A stretch of DNA of 64,000 nucleotides from Paguma larvata (Eukaryota > Chordata > Mammalia > Carnivora > Viverridae): positions 20,060,485-20,124,484 of the forward strand of contig CM057823.1 in NCBI GenBank assembly GCA_030068075.1, given 5' to 3'. A model generated the notes under the pieces. The model worked only from the letters and a program-made list of their open reading frames with translations, was not told the DNA's origin and did not search any database. This document shows positions 12,690-24,197 of the stretch, piece after piece. The translations under genes and the position numbers were made by a program. Positions within the stretch are counted from its first letter, which is position 1. Each line of letters starts with the position of its first letter.

Positions 12690-13345
12690 TCCATATATGG
12701 AAATAACATTGATGTCCATCACTGATGGCTGCATAAAAAAAAAATAAATAAATGACTGAAGTACATCCGTACAGTGAAATACCACTCGGCAATAAAAAGG
12801 TAGACCATCGATACAAACAACAGCCTACGTCTTTGAGATATCACTCTAAGTAAAAGACGCCAGACAGGGGCTCCTGGGTGGCTCAGTCGGTTGAGTGTCC
12901 GACTTCGGCTCAGGTCATGATCTCGCGGTTTGTGAGTTCACGCCCCGCGTCGGGCTCTGTGCTTCCAGCTCAGAGCCTGGAGCCTACTTTGGATTCTGTG
13001 TCTCCCTCTCTATCTCTGCCCCTCCCCAGCTAATGCTCTGTCTCTCTCTCTCAAAAATAAAATTAAAAAAATAAATAAAAAGCTTTAAAAAAAAAAAAAA
13101 AGATGCCAGACACAGTAGGCATCCGATTCTCTCTACATAAATACCTGGAAGGAGAAAACGAAGAGGTGTATACCTGGGAGTAAGCAGAGAGGGCTGAACA
13201 GGACATGAGGAAGACGGCGTAATGGAAATTTCTTTTTTGATTGTGGCTGATGATATATTCTTCAAATTTCAATGAACTGCCCAACTAAAAAGGCAATTTT
13301 GCTGTATGTAAATTATACTCAACCAATTTGATTAAAAATCTCTAT
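12690..13345 (+). mobile_element. L1M 3' end split by a CanSINE
   Basis: Landmarks include 'catccgtacagtgaaatacc', 'actcggcaataaaaaggtag', 'cacagtaggcatccgattct', a diverged 'gtaatggaaatttctttttt', and a 3' end at 'tatgtaaattatactcaacc'. The two halves (12690-12866 and 13098-13345) join around the SINE at 12867. Confidence 0.75.
12867..13097 (+). mobile_element. CanSINE inserted in L1
   Basis: Head ggggctcctgggtggctcag and young-type body. The A-rich tail ends in a run of more than ten A. A 15-bp target duplication with one mismatch (aaaagacgccagaca / aaaagatgccagaca) sits at 12852-12866 and 13098-13112, inside L1 sequence, dating it after the L1. Confidence 0.96.
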
Positions 13346-13369
13346 TTTTAAATATAGATGCTATGAGGC

Positions 13370-13504
13370 ACATGGCTAACTCAGTTGGTAAAGTGTGTGA
13401 CTCTTGATCTCAAGGTCATGAGTTCAAGCACCATGATGGGCATGGAGCCTGCTTAAAATAAAAAATTTAAAAAAAATAAATTAAAATAAATTTAAAAAAA
13501 AAAC
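13370..13504 (+). mobile_element. Short, old-type CanSINE
   Basis: 'ggcacatggctaactcagtt', 'gtgactcttgatctcaaggt' and 'ggagcctgcttaaaataa' mark an older subfamily lacking the TGCTGACAG block and the CT tract. It ends in an A-rich aaataaatt repeat. Confidence 0.85.
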
Positions 13505-13569
13505 GAAAAAACAGATACCAGGCTAGAAAAACCAACAAAAGCTACTAAGCCATCTGTTTCCTATTTCTG

Positions 13570-13785
13570 AATGACATTCATTCAAATTTATCAGGTGCCC
13601 AAACATGCCCAACACTTTGCTACGTGTTACTATAGAGTGAACAAAATAGACAAAATAACTCAACAAGAAATTATAGTCAATGAAGAAAAGCAAAGGCACT
13701 CTGGGGGTGATGGTCTCTGAGCAAATCACATATTTAGCTGAGATCTGAGAAATAAGTAGCAGGTAAAAGGAGAAGAATAGAAAGA
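13570..13785 (+). repeat. Possible ancient interspersed repeat
   Basis: 'cattcattcaaatttatcag' then 'gtgaacaaaatagacaaaat' and 'tagctgagatctgagaaata' follow the same old-repeat order as near 22440, with the later 'gagctgagacctgaagga' part. Family not assigned. Confidence 0.4.
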
Positions 13786-13789
13786 TTTT

Positions 13790-13995
13790 AAATTTTTTTA
13801 ATGTTTATTTTTGAGAGAAAGACAGAGCATGAGTGGGAGTGGGGCAGAGAGAGAGGGAGACACAGAATCTGAAGCAGGCTCCAGGCTCTGAGCCATCAGC
13901 ACAGAGCCCGATGCAGGACTGAAACCCCATGAACTGTGAGATCATGACCTGAGCCGAAGTCAGATGCTTAACCAACTGAGCCACCCGAGCGCCCC
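13790..13995 (-). mobile_element. CanSINE, minus strand
   Basis: It begins with the reversed tail ttttttaatgtttatttttgag and ends gagccacccgagcgcccc. A diverged target duplication (agaatagaaagatttta / agaataaaaatatttta) is visible on both sides. Confidence 0.95.
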
Positions 13996-14724
13996 AAGAA
14001 TAAAAATATTTTAGATATACTATTCTATCAACGGTTAACAACAACTCAAAAGCAACTCAACTGTTTAAATACATGAAATGTGGTTATACGTCGATATTTT
14101 GATAAGATGTGAAATGGGGTCTCCTAAGGAAGCACCCAGGCCAACGAAACTCTTAAAACAGCACCATGGGCAATGGCCAGATATAAAGAAGTGTTGCAGA
14201 TCTGAAGGGCCCTCAAAGAGTACTACGGTTCTTCTACCCACTGTCGATATTTCAAAAGTGATTAGCAGAATGTATACAGTCCCCTGAAATGAGACTGCCT
14301 AAGGGTAATTAGATCTCCTGTTCTGGTGTATTCAAGAGATGTATTGTACTTGTTCTTAATTTGGGCTGAATTTACCATCGTTTCCTTAAGCTTATCAAGA
14401 TTCTAAATCATTTACTAAATGTGAACAAAAGGTGAACTTTTACTTACTAAAAAGTGCACAAAAGGGTTCTCTGCCCAGTAAACAGAACTCTTCACACTGT
14501 AGGGTTCAAACTCCAAGACCCCTCCTTCGCTTGGCGTCAGAGGCACTGCCCTATCTTTATCCTCCTCAACTCACAGGCTACTCCTTGGCAAATGCCCTTT
14601 CTGGCTTCTCTGACCAACCTCCAAATGTGGAGAGTAATTCATGGCTAAGCCCCTTACTCCTCACTCTTCCTACACTCATCATCTTGTTTTAAATCCATTC
14701 TGTTTGATGAACATAGAGGAAAGG
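13996..14724. other. No gene recognised
   Basis: About 0.7 kb of unassigned, moderately AT-rich sequence. Overlapping plus frames at 14432-14692 have no family resemblance. Confidence 0.5.
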
Positions 14725-14975
14725 GAAAAAAATGAAGGAGGAAAACTCTAAGAGACTCTTAACTACAGAGAACAAACTGAGGATTGGTGGAGGGGAGGTG
14801 GACAGGGGACGGGCTAAAGGGTGCTGGGCATTAGGAAGGGCACTTGTTCTGGTGAGCGCTGGGTGTTACATGTTAAGTGATAAATCACCAAATTCTACTC
14901 TCCAATATTACACTATATGTTAACTAACTAGCATTTATATAAAAATTTGGAAAAATAAATTAATAAAGATTTTAA
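14725..14975 (+). mobile_element. Carnivore L1 3'UTR, 5'-truncated
   Basis: 'ctaagagactcttaactaca', 'aacaaactgaggattggtgg', 'gggtgctgggcattaggaag', 'tgagcgctgggtgttacatg' and 'tgttaactaactagcattta' are the characteristic 3'UTR of lineage-specific carnivore L1. It ends in an A-rich tail. The same element occurs on the minus strand at 50798-50985. Confidence 0.9.
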
Positions 14976-15023
14976 AGAAGGCTTCAAAGAAATAAAATAA
15001 AATGAATAAATACACACATTGTG

Positions 15024-15248
15024 GGGGTGCCCGGGTGGCTCAGTTGGTCAAGGGTCTGACTTCGGCTCGGGTCACGATCTCGGGATTTGTGGATTTGAGC
15101 CCCTCTTTGGGCTCTGTGCAGACAGGTCAGAGCCTGGAGCCTGCTGCGGATTCTGTCTCCCTTTCTCTCTGCCCCTCCCCCGCTTGTGTTCTGTCTCTGT
15201 CTCTCTCCTTCAAAAATAAACAAACATTCAAAAAAAATTTTTTTTAAA
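15024..15248 (+). mobile_element. CanSINE (SINEC_Fc type)
   Basis: Head ggggtgcccgggtggctcag, full body and CT tract. The tail aaaataaacaaacattcaaa passes into an A/T-rich run. It sits about 50 bp after an L1 poly-A end. Confidence 0.96.
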
Positions 15249-16362
15249 TATATGCTTTCTGTTTGATGGCAAGCCCCACTAGCATCTCTCTCGTCTGGAT
15301 CTTTCCCCAAAGTTCCACATTTGAATACCAAACTGTTAAATCAACATTTGCACCTGCATACCTAATGGATATTTCAAACTTCCTGCATTTAAAAGAACTC
15401 CAGGCTTCTAGACTCAAACCAATTCCTTCTTGCTCCAGTGTTCCTTATTCTCAGTAAAAGATGCCTCTATGTGCCCAAGCTGATCACACCGAAAACGAAG
15501 CAGTCAGCCTGATTCCCAGCTTTCCGTCTTACCTCTTCAGCAACCTAAATAGGCGCTACCTTCACAATATATTCCAAAAGCAACTATTTCTCACATTCAC
15601 GATTACTCCAGGTCCAAGACACCAATTTCCTCTCCTGAAGGGCTCAGTCCATCATTAGCCTCTTGATTCTTTAGCATACAATCTCCACGAAGCAACTGAA
15701 ATGCACTCTCCACATTCTAACGGAGCCATTGCAAATCTCCTCTCAAAGCCGTCTGTGGGCTGTCCTGACACTTAACAAAAAATAGAACCACTGGCATAAA
15801 ATAACACTTAGCAACACATTAACCTTTGCAAGAAAGGTAACAAGAAATATCTTCAAAGGCAAGAAAGTTCTCCCTGCTCCCCCCAAATCAGAAAATACTG
15901 TTTAAAGCTTAATAGTCAATACTCAGATGCAGTGAAAGAATCCCTTCAAAAAAAAAAAAAAGAAAAAAACCAATAACCATCCATTCCTAAATCAACTGTT
16001 GACTGTCAATCAAACAAAATACTCTCTACCTCTTATCTCATCAGACCTCCACAATCACCCTGGAGGCTGGGATGGAAAACAAAGCCTTTGATCTTTTGAC
16101 CACAGATATTTTAAACTTCTGGTTTCACCTTAAAAAGAACAGGAGACTGGAAAAGAAATACTAAGTATTGAATATATTATACCCAGTCAGAAAACAGCTA
16201 CCATTCTGAAAAGACTATCACTTTCTGACTGAAGTTTCCTCTAGCCAGTATGGCTTCAACATAAAATGTGTATCAAATATATCCAAAGAGTTGTTAGTAG
16301 GTTACATCATCTTCCTAGAAACTTCGGTTTAAAAAGTCCACACCTGCATAAAAAAGAATACT
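15249..16362. other. No gene recognised; poly-A at 15948
   Basis: About 1.1 kb. The stretch 15260-15740 is pyrimidine-rich and resembles an old interspersed repeat without a confident family. A 14-nt A run at about 15948-15961 may be a decayed retroposon tail. Minus-strand GGTAAGAC near 15535 has stops in all frames behind it. Confidence 0.45.
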
Positions 16363-16836
16363 TACCAGCAAGTTTAATCAAGGAGGTGAAAGATCCGTAC
16401 TCTGAAATAAGACATTGATAAAAGAAATTGAAATTGACACAAATAAATGGAAAGATATTCCATGCTCGTGAGTTGGAAGAGTATTGTTAAAATGCCCCTA
16501 CTACCCAAAGCAATCTACGGATTCAACGCAATCCCTATCAAAATACCAATAGCATTTTTCCCAGAACTAGAAATAATCCTCAAATTTATACTGAACCACC
16601 AAAGACCCCAAACAGCCAAAGCAATCTTCAAAGAGAAGAGAGCTGAAGGTCTAACGTGCCCAGATTTCACACTATACTACAAAGCTACAGTAATCAAAAC
16701 AGTTTGTTACTGGACATACACACAGAACCGTGGAATGGTTTAGAGAGCCCAGAAATGAATGCATACCTACATGATTAATCTATGTCAAAAAAGGCAAGAA
16801 CACACAATAGGAAAAAGTCTTCAAAATGGTGCTGGA

Positions 16837-17406
16837 TGTGGGGAACAAAGGCAAAAGAAAAAGTTAAATTTCCTTACTGCCTACAGCCCACTGACAAGTC
16901 CTTGAGACAGGCCGAGTGACCTTCCTCTGGGAGCCCAGCTGCCTTGATGGTGACGCTTTGCTAGAGGCAAAAGGCAATCTTACTTTAACATGAATCCAAC
17001 CCCTCCCCCCACCCCCAGTCCTGTTAGTCTACTTTAACATATAAAGATTCCTTTGGAAACTTATTTTATGTCTATCCCCCAAGCTGTATGTTGCCAATCA
17101 TACCCCACGCTTATGGCCCACTGATATACATCTGAAGGGTCTCATGACGGAGTTTTTACTAAACAGTAATAAATGACCTTTTCCTAACAATCACTAGTCC
17201 CCTCACGACCTTGTTTCCAAAATACCTCGGAGGCTTACGCTATCCCTAACCCCCTCCCAATGTATCAGCCACTCAAGCACAACCCCAGCTCTTTCTGCCC
17301 ACGGGTCCTATCCCCATGCTTTGATAAAACCACCTTTTTGCAACGACATCTCAAGAATTCTTTTTTGGCTGTTGGCTCTGAACCCCAACGCTTCATTACC
17401 ACCTCA
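16837..17406 (+). mobile_element. Solo LTR, class I ERV-like, inside L1
   Basis: A 570-bp block with TG...CA ends (tgtggggaacaaaggc ... cattaccacctca) interrupts otherwise collinear L1 sequence. It contains AATAAA at 17168 and a gammaretrovirus-like 3' part ('acatctcaagaattcttttt', 'ggctgttggctctgaacccc'). No internal gag, pol or env sequence is present, so it is a solo LTR left by recombination. A short target duplication is not certain; flanks gtgctg and gtgttg are similar but not exactly placed. Confidence 0.75.
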
Positions 17407-18220
17407 GTGTTGAGAACACTGGATAACTAAAAGAATGAAACTGGGCCACTTTCATACACCATACAAAGAAATAAAGCCAAAAATAGATTAAAGACCTACA
17501 CCTGAGACCTGAAACCATGAAAATCCTAGAAGGCGGCACAGGCAGTCATCTCTTTGATCAGCCTTAGCGATGTTTTTGGGATCTGTCTCCTCAAACAGGG
17601 CAACAAAAGCAAAAGCAAATCAGGAAGACCACATCAAATTAAAAAGCTTTTGCACAGCAGAAGAAACCATCAACAAAATGAAAAGGCAACCTATTGAATG
17701 ACAGAAGATACACACATTAATATCCAAAATACATAACAAACTCCTACAACTTAGCACCAAAAGAGCCAGCAATCTGATTAAAAAATGGGCAGAGGACCTG
17801 AAAAGGCATTTTTCCAAAGGTGACATCCAGATGGCCAACAGACACATGAAAAGATGCTCAACATCAATCATCATTAGGAAAACGCCAATCAAAACCACAA
17901 CAAAACATCACCTCACATTTGTTAGAATAGCAAGTATCAAGAAAATATAAAAGCGGTGTTGGTAAGGATATAAAGAAAAAGGAACCCTCCTGCACTGTTG
18001 GTGGGAATGCAAACTAGTGCAGCCACTGTGGAAAACAGTATGGAGGCTCCTCAAAAAATTAAAACTAGAACTACTATATAATCCAGAAATTCTACTTCTG
18101 GGTATTTATCCAAAGAAACAACACCAACTTGAAAAGATATATGCACCCTTATGTTTATTGCAGAATCATTCACCATTGCCAAGATAAAGAAGCAACCCAA
18201 CTGTCCATCAATAGATGAAA

Positions 18221-18395
18221 AGAGTGGCTCAGTCAGTTAAGCATTCATCTCTTGATTTTAGCTCAAGTCATGATCTCACAGTCGTGAGACTGGGCACCAA
18301 GTCAGGCACACTGGGCATGGAGCCTGCTTAAGATTCTCTCTCTCCCTCTGTCCCCCCCCCCCAATGAGTATACTCTCTTTCACTTAAAAAAAAAA
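18221..18395 (+). mobile_element. Old-type CanSINE in L1 3' region
   Basis: The head is truncated to agagtggctcagtcagttaa. The body has 'tctcttgattttagctcaag' and 'ggagcctgcttaagattctc', then a C-run (tccccccccccc) and an A tail. L1 resumes directly at 'aatcttgctattcgcaacaa'. Confidence 0.9.
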
Positions 18396-18797
18396 ATCTT
18401 GCTATTCGCAACAATATAGATGGACCTAGCTAAGTGAAATAACCCAGACTAAAACAATTACCATTATTTCATGTATATGTGTAATCTAACAAAAACAAAG
18501 TGAAACAAACAGAATTATAAATACAGAGAATAAAGTGGTGGTGGCCAGAAGGGAGCAAGGTGGGGAGATGGGCAAAATGGGGGAAGGGGTTAAAAGACAC
18601 AGACTCCCCGTTGTAAAACAAGACATAGGATGCAATATATATAGCGAATATATTTAATATTGCAACAACTTTTAAAGGACCAGATGTTAGCTAGATTCAT
18701 TGTGATCGCTTTGTAATATATATAAACGTTGAGTCACTGTTGTACATCTGAAACTAATGTAATGCTGTATGTCAACTATGCTCGAATAAAACAAATG

Positions 18798-20599
18798 TAT
18801 AGGTCTTTGTTTAAATGACCTGTCATCTTCAAGGATTCGAACAATGAATCACTTTGTGTTCTGAGGCTCTATAGTAAACAAGGCACATCGCTGTTTCCAT
18901 TTGTCAACAATCTGTGACCAACATGAAATACAAAAGGTTTTCTTACAAATTAGAAATGTTTAGAAATCTATCCCACTAAGCCCAGCCTCATAAAAAGAAC
19001 CACCTCCCAAACTTGCTTTTAGTGTATCTCCGGTTTTTTAAAAGTCAATCTCGACAACTTTTTATCTTGCCCTAACAGAAGCCAGAAAGAAAACGTTCCT
19101 CCCGTCCACACTTCTCACACTTGTCTTTAGACACGCGCCCTCCCCACTTGACTGTCTCCTTGTGGAATCGTCTCTTGGCAGCAGGAAGGCAGCAGTGGCT
19201 CCAGGCCATCCATGTCCTCTCCCATACTGTGACTATTTTTAGGCCAGCGGCCCCTCTCTGGTTCCTAACTTGGCCTGGAGGTCATCAGGAGGCAGGGAGA
19301 AACCCTTCAGAAGCCAGGCGAGTCCCGCTGGGTTTAGCAACTCTCCATGCCAAGACTCTCCCAAGGGCTACAGAGGAGAATGCCCTCTCAAGCACAGCGT
19401 GACCTTTATAGCCAACCCACCCATTGCCCTCAGTTGGTCCACCTGAGGCTAGGCTCCCATTCCAGATGCACAGCTCACACTACCCATAATTTCATCAGGT
19501 TAAAAAAAAAAAAAAAAAGCTGAGATTTTCTACTTTATAAGAGTTTTAATCCATGTGCTAAAAAATTTAAAGCAATTCGGCATGGTGATTTTTTTTCCCT
19601 GAAATGTCATATCCAGTAGCAACATGGAGATTTCAGATTTGTTAACAACCCTGGAAAGATGCAGGTATTGATAAAAATACACGAAGGAAATTTTAGTCAC
19701 CTTTCAAAAAAAGAATAATATACCCAGATGGCATAGTAAAAGTATCTCCTTGTGCTATTTATAAATATAACCATATACTAGAACATCTATACTTGGTACA
19801 GGCCTGCCAGAAACACTAAATATATCTGACGTTAAAACTCGACACCATCACCGCTACACCTCTATTACAGACTATAGTCAACACAAAGTTTGAGTTGAGT
19901 GGTTGGTTGGTTTTCCCAGCTTACGAGTAAGGGGAAGCGTAAGAAATGCAAACCAACTGTGATCATGTGACAACTCGAATTTGAAATTTCACCTTGTTCC
20001 GTGCCTTCAAGGACATCTCCTCATATCAAAATCTCTTTCATCCATCCCCCACTTGGATTTTGTAAAGAAGTGTACATCTTTGGGGAACCCGCAAGGTTAC
20101 AATGTCAAGAATGTTTGGTTTCCAGATTTGTACTGAGAATATTAAATGAAGATCTCATGAAAACGTTAAGGACGACGCAGTAGCTTGAGTATCTGAGAAG
20201 ACTAGCCTGACTCAGAGGGGGAGCCGAGGAGTAAAGAAGATTCCCTCGGTGGTCCTAGCTGGGACATCTGCATCTTGGGAGTCTCTGGCCCTGAAGGGGA
20301 GCAAACCTCTGTCAGATATCACACCCTCTACCCATTCTGGGGTTCGGGGACAGCTGAATATGAGAGTGCCAGGAGAATGAAGAAATACAGCACGGACCTC
20401 AGGAAGCAAGAAACCCAGCTAAGTCCCCTCCCTCGACCTCATAAGCAGAACAAAATCTCGCTGCTCCAAAACTGGCTACACTTTTCTGTATTTCTCAGAA
20501 GGGAGTGTAAGAAGAGGGAGCCTATGGGATCTTAGAATCTGTTCTCAATAGACTTGGAGGAATAGATGCTATAATTTTTCTTAAGACATTAAACATACT
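18798..20599. other. No gene recognised
   Basis: About 1.8 kb of unassigned sequence with a 16-18 nt A run at about 19502. A plus-strand frame at 19121-19402 (93 codons) and others are not similar to anything I recognise. Confidence 0.5.
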
Positions 20600-20800
20600 G
20601 GGGCACCTGGGTGGCTCAGTTGGTTGAGCCTCCAACTCCTGATTTCAGTTCAGGTCATGATCCAAAGGTCATGAGACAGAGCCACACGTTGGGATTCTCA
20701 CTGAGTGTGGAGCCTGTTTAAGATTCTTTCTCCCTCTCCCCCTTTCCCCCACTCACACATTCTCGCTCTAGAAGAAAAAATTAATTTAATTTAAAAAAAA
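20600..20800 (+). mobile_element. Old-type CanSINE
   Basis: Head ggggcacctgggtggctcag, with 'aactcctgatttcagttcag' in place of GACTTCGGCTCAG, and no TGCTGACAGCTCAG block. Tail is taatttaatttaaaaa. Confidence 0.93.
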
Positions 20801-20840
20801 GAGCAAACATGCATGTTGTTGTGCTGCTAAAGAATTTTGA

Positions 20841-21050
20841 GGGGCCCCTGGCTGGCTCAGTTAATTAAGCAACCAACTCTTCATTTCGGCTCAGGTCATC
20901 ACCTCCTAAGACCTGAGTTCGAGGCCCGCATCAGGCTCTGCACTGATAGAGAGAAGCCTGCTTGGAGTTCTCTCTCTCTGTCCCTCCCCTGCTTGCACAC
21001 GCGCATACTCTCTCTCTCAAAATGAAGTAAACGTTAGAAAAAACAAAACT
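20841..21050 (+). mobile_element. CanSINE, intermediate type
   Basis: Head ggggcccctggctggctcag with a mixed body (aactcttcatttcggctcag). It lies 40 bp downstream of another copy in the same orientation. Confidence 0.93.
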
Positions 21051-21100
21051 TAAAAATTCATAAATTGGGCTTTGTTTAGCTTTATATTTGTAAGGCTAAT

Positions 21101-21327
21101 CTTTTTTTTAATCTTTACTTATTTTTGACAGAGAGAGAGAGAGAGTGAGTGAGTATCGGAAAGTGAGTGGAGGAGGAACAGAGAGAGAGGGAGACACAGA
21201 ATCCAAAGCAGGCTCCAGGCTCTGAGCTGTCAGCACAGAGCCCGATGCGGGGCTCGAACTCATAGACTATGAGATCATGACCTGAGCTGAAGTCAGATGC
21301 TTAATGAATGAGGCACCCAGGTGTCCC
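21101..21327 (-). mobile_element. CanSINE, minus strand
   Basis: Reversed tail tttttaatctttacttattt, a GAGA tract with a small tgagtgagtat insertion, and the end gcacccaggtgtccc. Flanks aggctaatct and aagctaatat are a plausible decayed target duplication. Confidence 0.95.
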
Positions 21328-21339
21328 AAAAGCTAATAT

Positions 21340-21519
21340 ATATTTTTTTATGTTTATTTATTTATTTTGAGAGACAGAGGAAGGGAGGGACAGAGAGAAT
21401 TCCAAGCAGGCACTGTACCGTCAGCACAGGGCCTGACTCGGGGCTTAAACCCATGAACTGTGAGATCATGACCTGAGCCGAAGTTGGAAGCTTAACCGAC
21501 TGAGCCACCCAGGCGCCCC
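21340..21519 (-). mobile_element. CanSINE, minus strand, shortened CT tract
   Basis: It ends in an intact gagccacccaggcgcccc. The body is shortened around the ctccaggctctgag segment. It follows another minus copy by 12 bp and precedes a plus copy at 21851. Confidence 0.95.
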
Positions 21520-21850
21520 GATTGAGGACTCCATTCTAAACAGCCATCTGTAGCTCACTTACAGCCAACAAATCTCAAAGGGACCAAAGCCAGGACCACT
21601 GCTCTCATCTGCACAGATGTGTGGGTTCTGATGGTCCGACCAGCCGGCCCACAGTTTAAAGGCAGAGATGGATGCCATGAAGATTCGAAGTTAGAAATGG
21701 GAGAGAAACGTTTTACCCACTCCCACCCAACTCCTATGTGTGGAATTCAACAGCCCCACTTTTTAAGGTCAAAAAATTTCAGGATCTACTTATGCTAGTC
21801 ATCAAAAGATTTCAACCCCTGGGTAAAGTATTTTCACCAGAAGTTAAACA

Positions 21851-22061
21851 AGGCTCCTGGGTGGCTCAGTTATTTAAGCATCTGACTTCGGCTCAAGTCA
21901 TGATCTCACGGTTTGTGGGTTCAAGCCCGACATCAGGCTCTGTGCTGACAGCTCAGAGCCTGGAGCCTGCTTTGGATTCTGGGTCTCCTTCTCTCTCTCT
22001 GCCTCTTCCTGGCTTGCACTCTGTCTCTAATACAAATAAAAACATTAAAAAATTAAAAATA
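21851..22061 (+). mobile_element. CanSINE (SINEC_Fc type)
   Basis: Head shortened to aggctcctgggtggctcag. An 11-bp target duplication, aagttaaacaa, lies at 21841-21851 and 22062-22072. Confidence 0.96.
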
Positions 22062-22439
22062 AAGTTAAACAAAATGGCATGTCTCCTTTGGGATAATAAC
22101 TTTCTAACTTAGCTTTTATACCTAAAACAGCAGTGTGATTTACTTTAATCCACACTTGCAGTTTAGAAAAATTCTAGTCCCACAGTTATATAAATGTAAG
22201 ATATTGTAGTTAGCTATCCGAAACTTACTAACTTTCTTACAACTATTCTCTTAATAATAAAGACTTCAGGCATGAGATAATTCTCATCTATCTTTTTTAT
22301 ATTCAGAACTTCCAATTAGCTAGAAAAAAGGAGGAAGCCGCTACAACAGTCTCAGAATAGTCCCAGAGAAGCAAAGCGGGGGTCGGTTACTTCATGCACC
22401 AATTTCCATTTCCCTGCTATAAAGTGACCTTTTCCTACA

Positions 22440-22600
22440 ACATTCAACAAACACTGATTAGTTGCCTACTACTTGCCATCTGCTCTGCTAGGAAGACAAT
22501 GGTGAAGACAGTCTCTGTCTTTGAGGAGCCTTCAAAGAGCCAATAGTGCAGTTCAAACAAGAAAGCAGCAGTAAGTAATTACAAAAACTGCCAAGGTTGA
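22440..22600 (+). repeat. Ancient interspersed repeat (class uncertain)
   Basis: 'cattcaacaaacactgatta', 'gttgcctactacttgccatc', 'tgctaggaagacaatggtga' and 'ctgtctttgaggagccttca' follow an order common to an old mammal-wide repeat. I recognise the pattern but cannot fix the family. Confidence 0.5.
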
Positions 22601-23414
22601 AATGGAACCCAGCCTACAGAAACCCAGAGGGTGGACTCGGCTGGTGCAGACAGGGGGAGAACGGTTAAGTGTCACTCTCTGAAGACGATCAAGTTTGAGG
22701 AGAAGGAACAGACAAGTTAGTGTTCCTGAGCCTTTCAAATTTTACCAGCTAGTAATATTTCCCCTCCAAAAATCTGGAGGGACACCATGAGAAAGCCAGG
22801 TCTTAATTTTGCCCCTAAGAACACTTAAAATATCGTGAAGGTTGGCTGACATAATAGCTTAAAAACTATCTGAGGCTTTGAAGGTCAAATCAAGAAACAC
22901 GTGAGAAAAAAAGCTGGATAAAACACAGTGTTCGTCCCATCAAGACTGCCAAATGAAGATGGTCTCTCGGACACGTCATCAATCCCTCCTTGTCCTGCCT
23001 ACAGTCTGTGAAGTGCGTGAGGCCAGGATGGGGGAGCAGGCAGTCACCTCGTCCACAGAGATAAGGATGTCCACACACAGCACTCTCAAAGTGTTCTCAT
23101 GGCCATCCTCCCAGGTGATAGCCCCACGGACACACAGGTCCCATGATAGTCCCCTTCTTCCTACACCTCTTCCCCGTCTGCACATCATTCCAGAAGCTGA
23201 GTATATTGCCCAAGAAACAGAGTTAATAAATAACAATGGACACTAAAACCCAGTTCCAACAGGTTCTCTCGGTCTCCTTGCACCTTCCTTCTCCCAGTTA
23301 ACAAGGTCAAGTAACATTTGCTAGGCACAGAACAGCTCCGTGTACCTGGCATGTGTTACTCATGGAGGACTCCCTCGTTTATTCAGTTACTGGTCAGTTA
23401 CCTTGCTTGTGCAA

Positions 23415-23535
23415 GCCAAAAATAATCTTGGCCTCACTTTCCTCCTCCTTAAAACTGATTCGACAGAAACAACCCATTTCCTCGGGTGGTTTTAAGAGTT
23501 AAATAAAATTTTTGGAAACGTTCTAACACACCCAA
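23415..23535 (-). mobile_element. MIR fragment, minus strand
   Basis: 'cctcactttcctcctcctta' and 'gtggttttaagagttaaata' correspond to the reversed MIR core (cagtttcctcatctgtaaaatg ... gttgtgaggattaaatga). Confidence 0.45.
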
Positions 23536-23539
23536 TCGT

Positions 23540-23625
23540 TTAGTTGCTACTCTTATACCGGCAACAGCCTTGTGAAACAAGCTGTATGATCATCCTCATC
23601 ATTACTGATGACCAAAACTTAGCAC
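23540..23625 (+). mobile_element. Possible MIR fragment, plus strand
   Basis: 'gcaacagccttgtgaaacaa' and 'gatcatcctcatcattactg' resemble MIR 'acaaccctgtgaggtaggta' and 'ttatcatcccattttacag'. Low information. Confidence 0.3.
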
Positions 23626-24197
23626 CTTGTTTGGTCAAGGCAACTTTCCGGGGAGACGGCCATGTTCTTGGTCTTCAGAGCTGTAATGGTCACACAGAGC
23701 GATTACCTGTCAACACTCATAGCTGTACACTTAACCTAGATGTATTTCATGGTACTTACTTTTGTATCGATTAAAAAATTTTTTTTTATGTATCACATGA
23801 CCAGTAAATAGCAATGTGTATATTCCAGAACACATCTATGAACTCGTTTTGGAGTCTTAAGAGGTTTCTCCTCATTCTTGTTTTATAATCTACTTTCCAA
23901 CTAATCCTACTGAAAATCTTGCACGTTGACTACACCAACTGCCATTTTTGTCTGATCTCAAGGACATCAAAACTGCCCCACTTATGCAGTTTTATGTTTT
24001 ACTGTTAGCTCTTGTATATATGCACCAAAACACTCCTAGGTCTTTGCCAATGACCCTGTAGGGCACTATAGCCACAGACCTAAGCCATCACTTTGAAAAT
24101 CGTTGTAGGACCATGTACCAGGTACTTACGATCTCCAACTGAGAGACCTCTGAGAACCTAAAATATTAGCTCTTAGTCTAGGTCAGTATTCCTTGAA

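Larger units (their letters stand above)
16363..18797 (+). mobile_element. L1 ORF2 end and 3'UTR, split by an LTR and a SINE
   Basis: It begins inside ORF2 ('aatcaaggaggtgaaagatc'). An ORF2 C-terminal segment at 16447-16743 still reads [20 protein letters not shown], the conserved stretch after the reverse-transcriptase domain. It continues after the LTR with 'agaatgaaactgggccactt', 'cagatggccaacagacacat' and 'gtgcagccactgtggaaaac', and ends in a 3'UTR at 'gtatgtcaactatgctcgaa'. Segments are 16363-16836, 17407-18220 and 18396-18797. ORF2 is broken by frame changes, so it is not mobile on its own. Endonuclease and most of the reverse transcriptase are absent (5' truncation). Confidence 0.92.
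22601..24197. other. No gene recognised; MIR pieces near 23.5 kb
   Basis: About 1.6 kb. The minus-strand frame at 22979-23236 contains W-E-D-G-H-E-N-T-L-R-V-L-C-V-D-I-L-I-S-V-D before a donor-like GAG|GTGACT, but no known protein matches and no acceptor is evident. Confidence 0.45.

Noticed and set aside
16363..16405. A minus-strand 36-bp 'exon' (Y-G-S-F-T-S-L-I-K-L-A-G) with excellent acceptor and GTAAGTATT donor
   Set aside because: The plus strand here is L1 ORF2 ('aatcaaggaggtgaaagatc'), collinear with the L1 that follows. The splice-like signals are antisense L1 sequence.
16447..16743. 98-codon frame resembling a protein
   Set aside because: It is the decayed L1 ORF2 C-terminal region, listed as part of the mobile element and not as a gene.
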